This document shows, piece after piece, positions 18,636 to 25,978 of a stretch of DNA of 34,791 bases (position 1 is its first letter; every line of letters starts with the position of its first letter). The stretch spans positions 1 to 34,791 of the forward strand of contig CALWRQ010000016.1 of NCBI GenBank assembly GCA_944383965.1, written 5' to 3'. This DNA is from an uncultured Lachnospiraceae bacterium. Lineage in GTDB: Bacteria > Bacillota > Clostridia > Lachnospirales > Lachnospiraceae. The notes beneath the pieces are model-generated. The model did not search any database. It had not been told where the DNA came from and saw nothing but the letters and a program-made list of their open reading frames with translations. The position numbers were made by a program, and so were the translations under genes.

Positions 18636-19712
18636 ATGGAAAAACAGAAAAAAGGCGTGCGCCTGGAACATATTTCTAAAATCTACAACGATCCCAAGAC
18701 AGGGAAAGAATTCTATGCAGTAAAGGACACCACCCTGAATATTGAACCCGGCACTTTCGTGACCCTGCTTGGACCTTCCGGCTGCGGAAAGACCACCACC
18801 CTCCGTATGATCGCAGGTTTTGAAAGTCCTGATGAAGGGGAAATCTACCTGGGAGAAGAACCGATCAACAGCCTGACTCCCAACAAAAGAGACACGGCCA
18901 TGGTATTCCAGAGCTATGCCCTTCTTCCCCACTACAACGTATTTGACAATGTGGCTTACGGTCTTAAGATCCGCAAGCTGCCCAAGGATGAGATCCACGA
19001 GCGTGTGATGAACATGCTGAAGCTGGTGGAGATGGACGGAATGGAAACCCGTATGACGAACCAGCTTTCCGGCGGCCAGCAGCAGCGTGTCGCCCTGGCA
19101 AGAGCCCTGGTGATCGAGCCCAGCGTACTGCTGTTTGATGAGCCCTTAAGCAATCTGGATGCAAAGCTGAGAATCACCATGAGGACGGAAATCCGCAAGA
19201 TCCAGCAGAAGGTGGGCATTACCGCCATTTACGTAACCCACGATCAGTCGGAGGCCATGAGTATTTCCGATAAGATCATCATCATGAGCAAAGGCCGCGT
19301 AGAGCAGATCGGAACTCCCAGAGAGATCTATTACCATCCCTCTTCAAAATTCGTAGCCGACTTTATCGGTGAAGCAAACTTCCTGGATGCCAGCGTAAAA
19401 TCCGTTTCCGGCGATAAAGCACTGATCCAGATCACCGGCAAGGAACTGGAAGTGAATAACTTTGCCAATGCCAAAGCCGGTGATTCCGCTACTCTGGTGA
19501 TCCGTCCCGAAGGCGCCAGTCTGGCAGAAAAAGGAGTTCTGGAAGTAACCGTGACCCTTTCCACTTTCATGGGCTCCTACCAGTATTATCAGGCCATGCT
19601 GGGGAATACGGAAATCCAGATTACCGATTACAATCCCATCAACCGCAGGATCTATGAAGCCGGCGAAAAGGCATATCTCGATTTTGATCCCAGAGGGGTT
19701 TACATTCTGTAG
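18636..19712 (+). CDS. ABC importer ATPase (FbpC/AfuC/PotA type)
   Basis: A 358-residue ATP-binding subunit. Walker A GPSGCGKTT is at residues 46-54. The Q-loop reads VFQSYALLPH, the ABC signature LSGGQQQRVALARAL, Walker B and D-loop LLFDEPLSNLDA, and the H-loop YVTHDQSEA. A TOBE-type C-terminal domain of about 110 residues follows IGEANFLDA; in this family it may sense ligand or metal. GAGAGGAG precedes the start. The gene lies 45 nt after the permease gene and is the third gene of the operon. Confidence 0.95.
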   Translation: MEKQKKGVRLEHISKIYNDPKTGKEFYAVKDTTLNIEPGTFVTLLGPSGCGKTTTLRMIAGFESPDEGEIYLGEEPINSLTPNKRDTAMVFQSYALLPHYNVFDNVAYGLKIRKLPKDEIHERVMNMLKLVEMDGMETRMTNQLSGGQQQRVALARALVIEPSVLLFDEPLSNLDAKLRITMRTEIRKIQQKVGITAIYVTHDQSEAMSISDKIIIMSKGRVEQIGTPREIYYHPSSKFVADFIGEANFLDASVKSVSGDKALIQITGKELEVNNFANAKAGDSATLVIRPEGASLAEKGVLEVTVTLSTFMGSYQYYQAMLGNTEIQITDYNPINRRIYEAGEKAYLDFDPRGVYIL

Positions 19713-19737
19713 CCTTACTGGTAAAATTTCGAATAGT

Positions 19738-19762
19738 GCGGACCGTCTGTGATGCGGTCCGC
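19738..19762 (+). terminator. Hairpin between the importer and sensor gene sets
   Basis: An 8-bp stem, GCGGACCG (19738-19745) with CGGTCCGC (19755-19762), and a 9-nt loop follow the ATPase stop. Only TTTAC follows, so this is a weak terminator. It probably lowers transcription from the importer genes into the regulatory genes. Confidence 0.5.
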
Positions 19763-19789
19763 TTTACAGAAGTTTAGGGGGAAATCCGG

Positions 19790-20845
19790 ATGAATAAAAT
19801 CAGGGGGCAGAAACGAATCCGTTTTTTGAGGCTGCTCTGCAGAGCGGCGCTTCTCACATCGGCAGCACTGATCGGTCTGGGCTGCGCGGGAGGGAAGGAA
19901 CAGGTTTCCGGCGGGGAGCTGGTGATCTACTGCCCCCATCCTCAGGATTTTATTGATCCCATCGTGTCAGAATTTGAAGCCAGGACCGGAATTTCCGTAC
20001 TGGTATGTTCCGGCGGTACCGCAGAGCTCCTGGAACAGGTGGCTGCAGGCGGCACCCCGCCCTGCGACATTTTCTGGGGCGGTTCTCTGTCCATCACGTC
20101 TCCCCGGAAGGAGCTGTTTGACCCTTATGTCAGCGTCAATGAACCGCAGATCCGGGAGGAATTTCAGAATCGTGAAGGAAATATGACCCGCTTTACCGAT
20201 GTTCCCAGTGTGATTATGATCAACACCAACCTGATCGGAGATATCCCTGTGGAAGGCTATGAGGATCTGCTCCAGCCGGAGCTGAAAGGGCAGATCGCCA
20301 TGTGTGATCCGGCCGCCTCTTCCTCCGCCTGGGAGCATCTGATCAATATGCTTTATGCCATGGGGGACGGAGATCCGGAGCAGGGCTGGGATTATGTGGA
20401 ACGTTTCTGTGAAAATCTGGACGGAAAGCTCCTGGAACGTTCTTCTCAGGTCTATGAAGGCGTAGCCAGAGGACAGTATGCTGCAGGCCTGACCTTTGAA
20501 GAAGGCGGGGCCCGGTATGCCGCTTCAGGAAGCCCGGTCCGCCTGATTTATATGAAGGAAGGCGTGCTCTCCACACCGGATGTGGTCTGCATCGCAAAGA
20601 ATTCAGCTCACAGGAAAGAGGCCCGGCAGTTTGTGGATTTCGTCACCGGGTATGACGCCCAGTCGGTGATTGCCGGACAGCTGAACCGCCGTTCCGTACG
20701 CACAGACGTGGATGAGCCGGAAGGGCTTCCTGACAAAAGCGGCCTTCCTGCGATTCAGGATGATCTGGAGCTGGTGACAGCGCGCAGGGAGCAGTGGCTG
20801 GAGCATTTTTCCAAACTATATGAAAAGGGGCTTTCATCAGAATGA
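19790..20845 (+). CDS. Substrate-binding protein dedicated to the sensor kinase (HptA-like)
   Basis: A 351-residue binding protein of the same broad family as the transport binding protein of this element, but clearly diverged. The N-terminus is basic, then hydrophobic, ending at LIGLGC with Cys32, an imperfect lipobox, so it is either a lipoprotein or membrane-anchored. The domain starts GELVIYCPHPQDFIDPIVSEFEA and has CDIFWGGSLSI. No Tyr-Tyr iron motif is seen; the position reads GLTFEEGG. It overlaps the kinase gene by 4 nt (ATGA), which points to a sensory partner of the kinase rather than an import component, as in Staphylococcus HptA. The ligand is inferred only. Confidence 0.8.
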   Translation: MNKIRGQKRIRFLRLLCRAALLTSAALIGLGCAGGKEQVSGGELVIYCPHPQDFIDPIVSEFEARTGISVLVCSGGTAELLEQVAAGGTPPCDIFWGGSLSITSPRKELFDPYVSVNEPQIREEFQNREGNMTRFTDVPSVIMINTNLIGDIPVEGYEDLLQPELKGQIAMCDPAASSSAWEHLINMLYAMGDGDPEQGWDYVERFCENLDGKLLERSSQVYEGVARGQYAAGLTFEEGGARYAASGSPVRLIYMKEGVLSTPDVVCIAKNSAHRKEARQFVDFVTGYDAQSVIAGQLNRRSVRTDVDEPEGLPDKSGLPAIQDDLELVTARREQWLEHFSKLYEKGLSSE

Positions 20846-22542
20846 AAAAAGAGCGGTATTTCAGAGAAGAACTGCAGCGGCTGTTTATCGGGCTTGCCAT
20901 TGTGCCGGCGGTGTCTATTACCCTGATCTGCTGCTTTATTTTTATGGGGCTTCTTCTGAAAGGACGCTGGGAAGAAAATACGGCACAGGGAGACTACACA
21001 GCCAAACAGCTGGAACAGATTGTTACCACCTGCAGTCAGGAACTGGAGCGGCTGGAATCGCTGGAAGGCCTGTTTGACGGAGAACCGGATGCCGCCAAGC
21101 GGGCCCGCATTTTCGAAGAAATCTACCGTTCTACCTCCGGTCTTGAATACGAGGCCGATTTTTATATGCTGGATGCCAGCCGTCAGGTGATCCTGACGGA
21201 CGGAGACGAAGCGCCTGATTTTCTCCGGATTGCCCCAGGCATATCCTGGGGAATTTTCGGAAGTATGGAAGCCAGCCCGGGGAAAACCGTATTCCGTCTT
21301 CAGAATGGTTACCGGCAGAAGGGAGCGGCTCTTGCCCTGGGCCGGGCCGTCTGTGCCGGAGGGCGGCTGCAGGGCTATCTGATCTTTCTTCTGAACGACA
21401 GTTCCCTGCAGCCCATACTGGAGCATTCTGCAGCTCAGACCGTAGTCACAGATCCATTCGGATGGGCCTTTTTCAGCAGCAGCTCCGCCTTTCTGACCGA
21501 CAGCCATCAGCTGTCCCGGGAAATCCGGGAAGGAGATACCTGGCTGACCTGCAACCGCCAGTTCTATCTTCTGTCCGTCCGTTCTGCCTGTCAGGGAAAT
21601 CTTCTGGTCTATGTCCTTTCAGATATTCACAATATTGTGATCTCCCTGGCTCTCAATACCGCTCTGGTCATTACCGCCCTGCTGATCATGACTCTGTGGG
21701 TCTTTGCCGCCACAAGAAAAGTAACCGAGAAAAAAACGGAAGATTTCTACCGGATCCTGGACGTCATGGATCAGGGAAAAAAGGGAAATCTGGACTGCCG
21801 GGTCCAGGTGGAGAGCAACAATGAATTCCGTACCATTGCCGATGCCTACAACGGAATGATCGGCAGTCTGAGTCAGCAGATGGAAAATAATCGCCGTATG
21901 GCTGAACTGGTTGCCATCTCTCAGAACCGGCAGCTGGAATCCCAGTTCAATCCCCATTTCCTCTATAATACCCTGGAAACCATCCGGTATATGTGCCGGA
22001 TCGAGCCGGAAACAGCATCCCGGATGATCTTCTGTCTGTCCGGTCTCCTTCGCTACAGTCTGGACAGCAGCCGGACCGAGGTTCCCCTGAAAGAAGATCT
22101 GGAGCATCTGAACAATTATCTGACCATTCTGAAATACCGGTTCGGCACAAGATTGTGCTGCACCATGGATGTGGAGGAACGTACTCTGGACTGCATGACT
22201 CCCAAGCTGGTCCTGCAGCCCATGATTGAAAATGCCGTCCGGTACGGTTTCGGAGACCGGGAAACACTGTCCGTGGAACTGAAAGCCTATATTCACGAAG
22301 ATCATCTGGTGATGATCTGCCGGGATGACGGAGCCGGAATGACTCAGGCCGCTCTGAGCGAGCTCAGCCAGCTTCTGGAGCAGAAGGAAAACAGAAGCCG
22401 CCATTCCGGACTTTACAATATCCACCGGAGGATCCAGCTGCTCTACGGGCATCCTTACGGGGTGGAAATACGAAGCACAGAGGGCCGCGGCACCACACTG
22501 ATCATTACTCTTCCGGCCCGCAGAGAGGAGAACATATGCTGA
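20842..22542 (+). CDS. Sensor histidine kinase (YesM/HptS-like)
   Basis: A 566-residue membrane kinase. Membrane helix 1 is at about residues 14-38 and helix 2 at about 266-291, with an extracytoplasmic domain of about 225 residues between them. A HAMP linker follows (NLDCRVQVESNNEFRTIADAYNGM). The H-box QFNPHFLYNTLETIRYM carries His372, and the N-box is LQPMIENAVRYG. DDGAGM and a GLYNIHRRI G-box complete the ATP site. This is the LytS/YesM kinase class that pairs with AraC-type response regulators. Overlaps with the upstream binding protein (4 nt) and the downstream regulator (7 nt) tie the three into one signalling unit. Confidence 0.93.
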   Translation: MKKERYFREELQRLFIGLAIVPAVSITLICCFIFMGLLLKGRWEENTAQGDYTAKQLEQIVTTCSQELERLESLEGLFDGEPDAAKRARIFEEIYRSTSGLEYEADFYMLDASRQVILTDGDEAPDFLRIAPGISWGIFGSMEASPGKTVFRLQNGYRQKGAALALGRAVCAGGRLQGYLIFLLNDSSLQPILEHSAAQTVVTDPFGWAFFSSSSAFLTDSHQLSREIREGDTWLTCNRQFYLLSVRSACQGNLLVYVLSDIHNIVISLALNTALVITALLIMTLWVFAATRKVTEKKTEDFYRILDVMDQGKKGNLDCRVQVESNNEFRTIADAYNGMIGSLSQQMENNRRMAELVAISQNRQLESQFNPHFLYNTLETIRYMCRIEPETASRMIFCLSGLLRYSLDSSRTEVPLKEDLEHLNNYLTILKYRFGTRLCCTMDVEERTLDCMTPKLVLQPMIENAVRYGFGDRETLSVELKAYIHEDHLVMICRDDGAGMTQAALSELSQLLEQKENRSRHSGLYNIHRRIQLLYGHPYGVEIRSTEGRGTTLIITLPARREENIC

Positions 22543-23312
22543 GGATACTGATCGCCGAAGATGAAGATATTATCAGAAAGGGACTGGTCTATACCGTAGA
22601 CTGGCTTTCCATGGACTGCGTCGTGGTCGCTGAAGCCTCCAACGGAAAGGAAGGTCTGGAAAAAATCCTTGAGTACCGGCCGGATGTGGTGATTGCCGAC
22701 ATCTGTATGCCTTACCTGGACGGCATCGAAATGATCCGCCAGGCATCGGAATCCGTAAAATTCGTCAGTCTGATTCTGACCAGCTATGCGGAGTTTGACT
22801 ACGCCTGCAGGGCAATCGACGCCAGAGTAAGGGAATATCTGCTGAAACCGGTGGACGAGGAAAAGCTGGCCCGGATCATGGAGAAGATCTCCGCAGAGCT
22901 GGCCGCTGCCCGCCAGGCTGAGCACAGCCGCGAACAGGCCGAGCCGGAAGACGGAATCCTGAACCTGGAATACTACATGACTCTGGACCGGTCTGAAAAA
23001 GGCTATGTTTCCCAGGCTCTCAGCCGGATCCGCACCGGATACTCCGGGAAACTGAGCATCGAGTCCATCTCCGAAGAGCTGGGGGTCAGCGCCAGTTATT
23101 TAAGCCGGAAATTCAAAGAAGTCACCGGCCAGACTTTTCTGGATTTTCTCAACCGCTACCGGGTCCAGCAGGCAATCCTGCTGCTGGGAACGGGAAAATA
23201 CCGCATCAATGAAATTTCCGACGCCACCGGCTTTTCTGACTACAAGCATTTCTGTTCCGTATTCAAAAAATACACCCTGAAATCTCCTACCAAGTTCATA
23301 AAAGGCATCTGA
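22536..23312 (+). CDS. AraC-type response regulator (YesN/HptR-like)
   Basis: A 258-residue regulator. The receiver domain (1-120) has the acidic pocket AEDED, phospho-acceptor Asp55 in VIADICMPYLDG, the switch threonine in LTSYAEFDYA and the conserved Lys in LLKPVDE. The C-terminal AraC domain (about 155-258) has two helix-turn-helix units: SIESISEELGVSASYLSRKFK and INEISDATGFSDYKHFCSVFKK, ending P-T-K-F. It lacks the extra middle domain of long YesN proteins. It should be phosphorylated by the kinase encoded just upstream. The 10-bp-spaced repeats before the importer operon are candidate binding sites. Confidence 0.93.
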   Translation: MLRILIAEDEDIIRKGLVYTVDWLSMDCVVVAEASNGKEGLEKILEYRPDVVIADICMPYLDGIEMIRQASESVKFVSLILTSYAEFDYACRAIDARVREYLLKPVDEEKLARIMEKISAELAAARQAEHSREQAEPEDGILNLEYYMTLDRSEKGYVSQALSRIRTGYSGKLSIESISEELGVSASYLSRKFKEVTGQTFLDFLNRYRVQQAILLLGTGKYRINEISDATGFSDYKHFCSVFKKYTLKSPTKFIKGI

Positions 23313-23344
23313 ATCCGTTCTCTTTCCGGAAGCCGAACATAGAA

Positions 23345-23386
23345 CAGGCTGCCTGTTTCATACACTGATATGAAGCAAGCAGCCTG
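23345..23386 (+). terminator. Long hairpin after the response regulator gene
   Basis: CAGGCTGC (23345-23352) pairs with GCAGCCTG (23379-23386). The stem then continues, with one mismatch and one wobble pair, for about 17 bp in all around a 6-nt loop. There is no T-tract, so this may be an mRNA stabiliser or a weak terminator between the signalling genes and the recombination genes. Confidence 0.5.
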
Positions 23387-23388
23387 AG

Positions 23389-23574
23389 GTGATTTCCCTG
23401 CACGGCGGAAAAGCAATTCATTGTCTGACCGTTCCGAATGGAACCGACCCTTCTGAGGCCTTACGCAGCAAAGAAGAGCTCAACCGGAACGGAACTCTTG
23501 TGATCACATTTGTGGAAGGTCCTGCTCCTGCAAAAATCGGGATCCGGGCCATACTCCGGAATCACTGTCTGTAA
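23389..23574 (+). CDS. Small unknown protein upstream of the recombinase
   Basis: An open frame of up to 61 residues starts at a GTG (23389), or with GAGGTGAT as ribosome site perhaps at the in-frame CTG at 23398. The protein contains LHGGKAIHCLTVPNGTDPSEALRSKEE-type mixed sequence and a beta-like stretch, NGTLVITFVEG. It has no signal peptide or membrane segment. I do not recognise the family. Its position, 45 bp ahead of the recombinase in the same direction, is where small accessory or directionality factors of serine recombinases are often encoded. That role is a guess, and the weak start leaves open that it is not a gene. Confidence 0.4.
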   Translation: MISLHGGKAIHCLTVPNGTDPSEALRSKEELNRNGTLVITFVEGPAPAKIGIRAILRNHCL

Positions 23575-23619
23575 ATTTTCTTCCCGGTTTTCACCTCGCT
23601 GGCGAAAGGAGGACTGCAG

Positions 23620-25287
23620 ATGCAGGAATTCAGAACCGGTACGCCTCCGACTGTGGCAGGCTATGTACGTCTCTCAAGAGACGATAACAGGCGGAACTAT
23701 TCCTCCATCGAAAATCAGAAAGCCATCATCCGGAAATTCGCAGAACAAAATCATATGACCCTGTATGAGATTTATGAAGATGACGGCTTCTCCGGCTATT
23801 CATTCGACCGTCCCGGATTCCGGGAACTGACGGCCCATCTGGAGTGCGTTGATGTGATTGCTGCCAAGGACCTTTCCCGGATTGGCCGCCACAACGCAAA
23901 AGTACTCCTCTTTCTGGAAGAAATGGAACAGCTGGGAAAGCGGATCATCCTTATTGACGATCATTACGATTCCCTCTATTCGGATGACGATATGATCGGT
24001 ATCAAAACCTGGGATAATGAACGTCATGTCAAAACTACCAGCAGAAAGGTAAAACGGATCAAAAAAATGGAGCAGGAAAACGGCACTCTGAAATCGTCCC
24101 CTCCTTTCGGTTATATCCGTCATCCGCTGAACCGGCAGCTCATCCTGATTGATCCGGAAGCCGCCTCCATTCTGAATCTTGAAAAAGAACTGTATCTGGA
24201 AGGCAACGGAATGCGCAGGACCGCTCAGATCCTCAACGCCCGGGGAGTCCCCACTCCCACCATGCTTCAGAAGGAGCGGTACGAGGCCCTTGGCCTTCCC
24301 TATCAGCGTCAGATATCCTCTGCCTGGAGCAGCAGCATGGTCAGAGACACTCTTTTCAATGATTATCATAACGGTGTGCTGCGCACTCACAAACGGGAAC
24401 GCACTTCCATCAACGGCCCGGACCGAAAGGTTCCCAGAAATCAGCAGTATGTCTTTCCGGACCATCATCCCAAAATATTTGACGATGCCACTTCCCGTCT
24501 TCTCCTGGAGGTAAAGGAAAGCCGGTGCCGATGCCGATACCGGGGGCAGAAAAAACATATCAACCTCTTTTCCGGCTGTCTCTACTGTGCGGACTGCGGC
24601 TGTAAGCTCACAGCCGTCAATCGGCCCGGACGGGCAAAATACTACATCTGCGGGACCTACAATAAAAAAGGAAAGCAGTTCTGTGATGCTTCCCACATGA
24701 TCCGTGAAGACACTCTCATCCATGCCCTGCTCACGTACCTTGCTCTATGCAGGCAATCCCTTGCAGATGTCCTGGACAGACTGGAGCTCTCTGATCTGAA
24801 GCAGGACGTCTATTCCGTCCGGGACAGCATCCGAAGAACGGAAGCTGAGCTGGATCGGGTCCGGAGTGAGCTGAATACTCTGCTGGATCAGAAGATCCGG
24901 GAGCTCGCGGCCAGACCTTCCATGAAAGATCTGATCGAAGAATCTTTTTCTGCCCTGCAGGCAGACCGGATGGAACGGATCTGTGCTCTGCAGCAGAAGC
25001 TGGATACACTGTCCGGCACCTCTTCAGAATGCAGCTCTGCCTCTGATCCCGTTCTCTCCCGGACCCCTTCCCGTATTCTGGACAGCATTCTGGAGCAGAA
25101 GACCTTAGACCGGGCGGATATTGAAATCCTGGTTCAGAAAATCGTTGTAGACCGTCAGGGAAATGCGGATATCTATCTGAAATACAATCTGGACCCCCAT
25201 GAAACGCCGGCCATTGGGACTGCAAAATCTTCCACAGGACCGGCAAAGTCCGCTCCCGGGCATACCCGCTCCGGCATGGATCGGTAA
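23620..25287 (+). CDS. Large serine recombinase (TnpX-like integrase of the element)
   Basis: A 555-residue large serine recombinase. The resolvase-type catalytic domain (about 10-150) has VAGYVRLSRDD with nucleophile Ser19, DGFSGYSFDRPGF, and the DLSRIGRHN arginine motif. A Recombinase domain follows, with GYIRHP and NARGVPTPTM stretches. A zinc ribbon has Cys320, Cys323, Cys326 and Cys328, then YYICGTYNKKGKQFC. A coiled-coil region (about 395-470) is typical of those that set integration direction. AAAGGAGG lies 7 nt before the ATG. The enzyme is intact and sits 38 bp from the right core repeat, so it is the probable integrase and excisionase of this element. Confidence 0.95.
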   Translation: MQEFRTGTPPTVAGYVRLSRDDNRRNYSSIENQKAIIRKFAEQNHMTLYEIYEDDGFSGYSFDRPGFRELTAHLECVDVIAAKDLSRIGRHNAKVLLFLEEMEQLGKRIILIDDHYDSLYSDDDMIGIKTWDNERHVKTTSRKVKRIKKMEQENGTLKSSPPFGYIRHPLNRQLILIDPEAASILNLEKELYLEGNGMRRTAQILNARGVPTPTMLQKERYEALGLPYQRQISSAWSSSMVRDTLFNDYHNGVLRTHKRERTSINGPDRKVPRNQQYVFPDHHPKIFDDATSRLLLEVKESRCRCRYRGQKKHINLFSGCLYCADCGCKLTAVNRPGRAKYYICGTYNKKGKQFCDASHMIREDTLIHALLTYLALCRQSLADVLDRLELSDLKQDVYSVRDSIRRTEAELDRVRSELNTLLDQKIRELAARPSMKDLIEESFSALQADRMERICALQQKLDTLSGTSSECSSASDPVLSRTPSRILDSILEQKTLDRADIEILVQKIVVDRQGNADIYLKYNLDPHETPAIGTAKSSTGPAKSAPGHTRSGMDR

Positions 25288-25325
25288 GAGACGTCTGCCG
25301 TAAAGCGGGGTTCATCGTGTGGGGG

Positions 25326-25336
25326 CGGGCCGGCGG
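25326..25336 (+). repeat. attR core (right 11-bp direct repeat)
   Basis: A second copy of CGGGCCGGCGG. On the left is element sequence (GTGTGGGGG, 25317-25325), on the right host sequence (TATGCCCCAG). Joining the two element flanks gives a candidate attP with arms GTGTGGG and CCCATAC around the same GCCGGC centre. Confidence 0.85.
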
Positions 25337-25901
25337 TATGCCCCAGATGGTCTTTGAATACATTCTGAAGAAAAACGGAATTGATCCGGCCGCGGACCTT
25401 ACCATTGACCAGAGTATTTCCTTCGGCCTCACCGCTGCCGCTTTTCCGGGAAGTCAGGCCGACTATACGGTGGAATTCGAACCCTTTGCCACCGCCCTGG
25501 AACAGCAGGGGCAGGGATTTGTCGTTGCCTCCCTGGGTGTGGATTCCGGCTATGTCCCCTATACGGCCTACTCTGCCCGGCGGTCCTATATAGAAGAAAA
25601 TCCGGATATGATTCAAGGTTTTACCAATGCCATACAGAAAGGTCTGGAGTATGTCAGCTCCCATTCCGCAGAGGAAATCGCAGAGACCATCCATCCCCAA
25701 TTTCCCGAAACGGACCTTTCTTCCCTGACCACAATCGTGGACCGGTATAAAAGTCAGGATACCTGGAAGGAAGACACCATTTTCGCAAAAGAAAGCTTTG
25801 ACCTGCTCCAGAATATTCTGGAGGAAGCCGGAGAACTGGAGAAGCGGGTTCCCTACGAGGATCTGGTGACTACGGAGTTTTCCGAAAAAGCTGCCGATTA
25901 A
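25326..25901 (+). pseudogene. 3' half of interrupted NMT1/SsuA-like substrate-binding lipoprotein
   Basis: This is the C-terminal part of the split binding protein. It resumes GGMPQMVFEYILKKNGIDPA after the core repeat and runs through VEFEPFATALEQQGQGFVVASLG, SGYVPYTAYSARRSYIEENPDM and a C-terminal helix region to a stop at 25901. These are normal second-lobe features of NMT1/SsuA binding proteins. It has no signal peptide. A GTG at 25317, within the element, could start a useless cytosolic fragment. No frameshift or internal stop is present, so the insertion is probably recent or the gene is periodically restored. A terminator follows directly. Confidence 0.9.
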
Positions 25902-25929
25902 ACCGGAAATTCTTTCGGATCGCTACGGC

Positions 25930-25967
25930 AAAAAGAGCACGGACGCCTCCCAGCCCGTGCTCTTTTT
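25930..25967. terminator. Bidirectional terminator after the split binding-protein gene
   Basis: A perfect 13-bp stem, AAAAAGAGCACGG (25930-25942) with its complement (25955-25967), has A- and T-runs at its two ends. It serves the split gene on the plus strand and the CofE-like gene on the minus strand. Confidence 0.9.
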
Positions 25968-25978
25968 GCTGTGCATTT

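Larger units (their letters stand above)
15372..25336 (+). mobile_element. Serine-recombinase integrative element carrying a sense-and-import cassette
   Basis: A 9,954-bp insertion (one core copy included) is bounded by direct repeats of CGGGCCGGCGG and splits a binding-protein gene in frame. It encodes, all on the plus strand: a binding lipoprotein, a fused permease, an ABC ATPase, a second binding protein, a sensor kinase, a response regulator, a small unknown frame and a large serine recombinase at the right end. No relaxase, type IV secretion, replication or phage gene is seen. It can thus be expected to move within a cell on its own but to need help to move between cells. The boundaries rest on in-frame restoration of the host gene, not on a second genome. 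Confidence 0.88.

Noticed and set aside
15558-19712. Straight annotation as ferric iron (FbpABC) importer
   Set aside because: The tyrosine pair of iron binders is missing and the neighbouring sensor genes point to another ligand class. The substrate is left open.
23499-23508. TGTGATCACA as a CRP-type operator
   Set aside because: It is a short palindrome inside a likely coding frame, Clostridia of this kind normally lack E. coli-type CRP control, and no promoter is placed next to it.
15372-25336. Element as prophage or conjugative element
   Set aside because: No structural, packaging, lysis, replication, relaxase or secretion gene is present; only the serine recombinase marks it as mobile.
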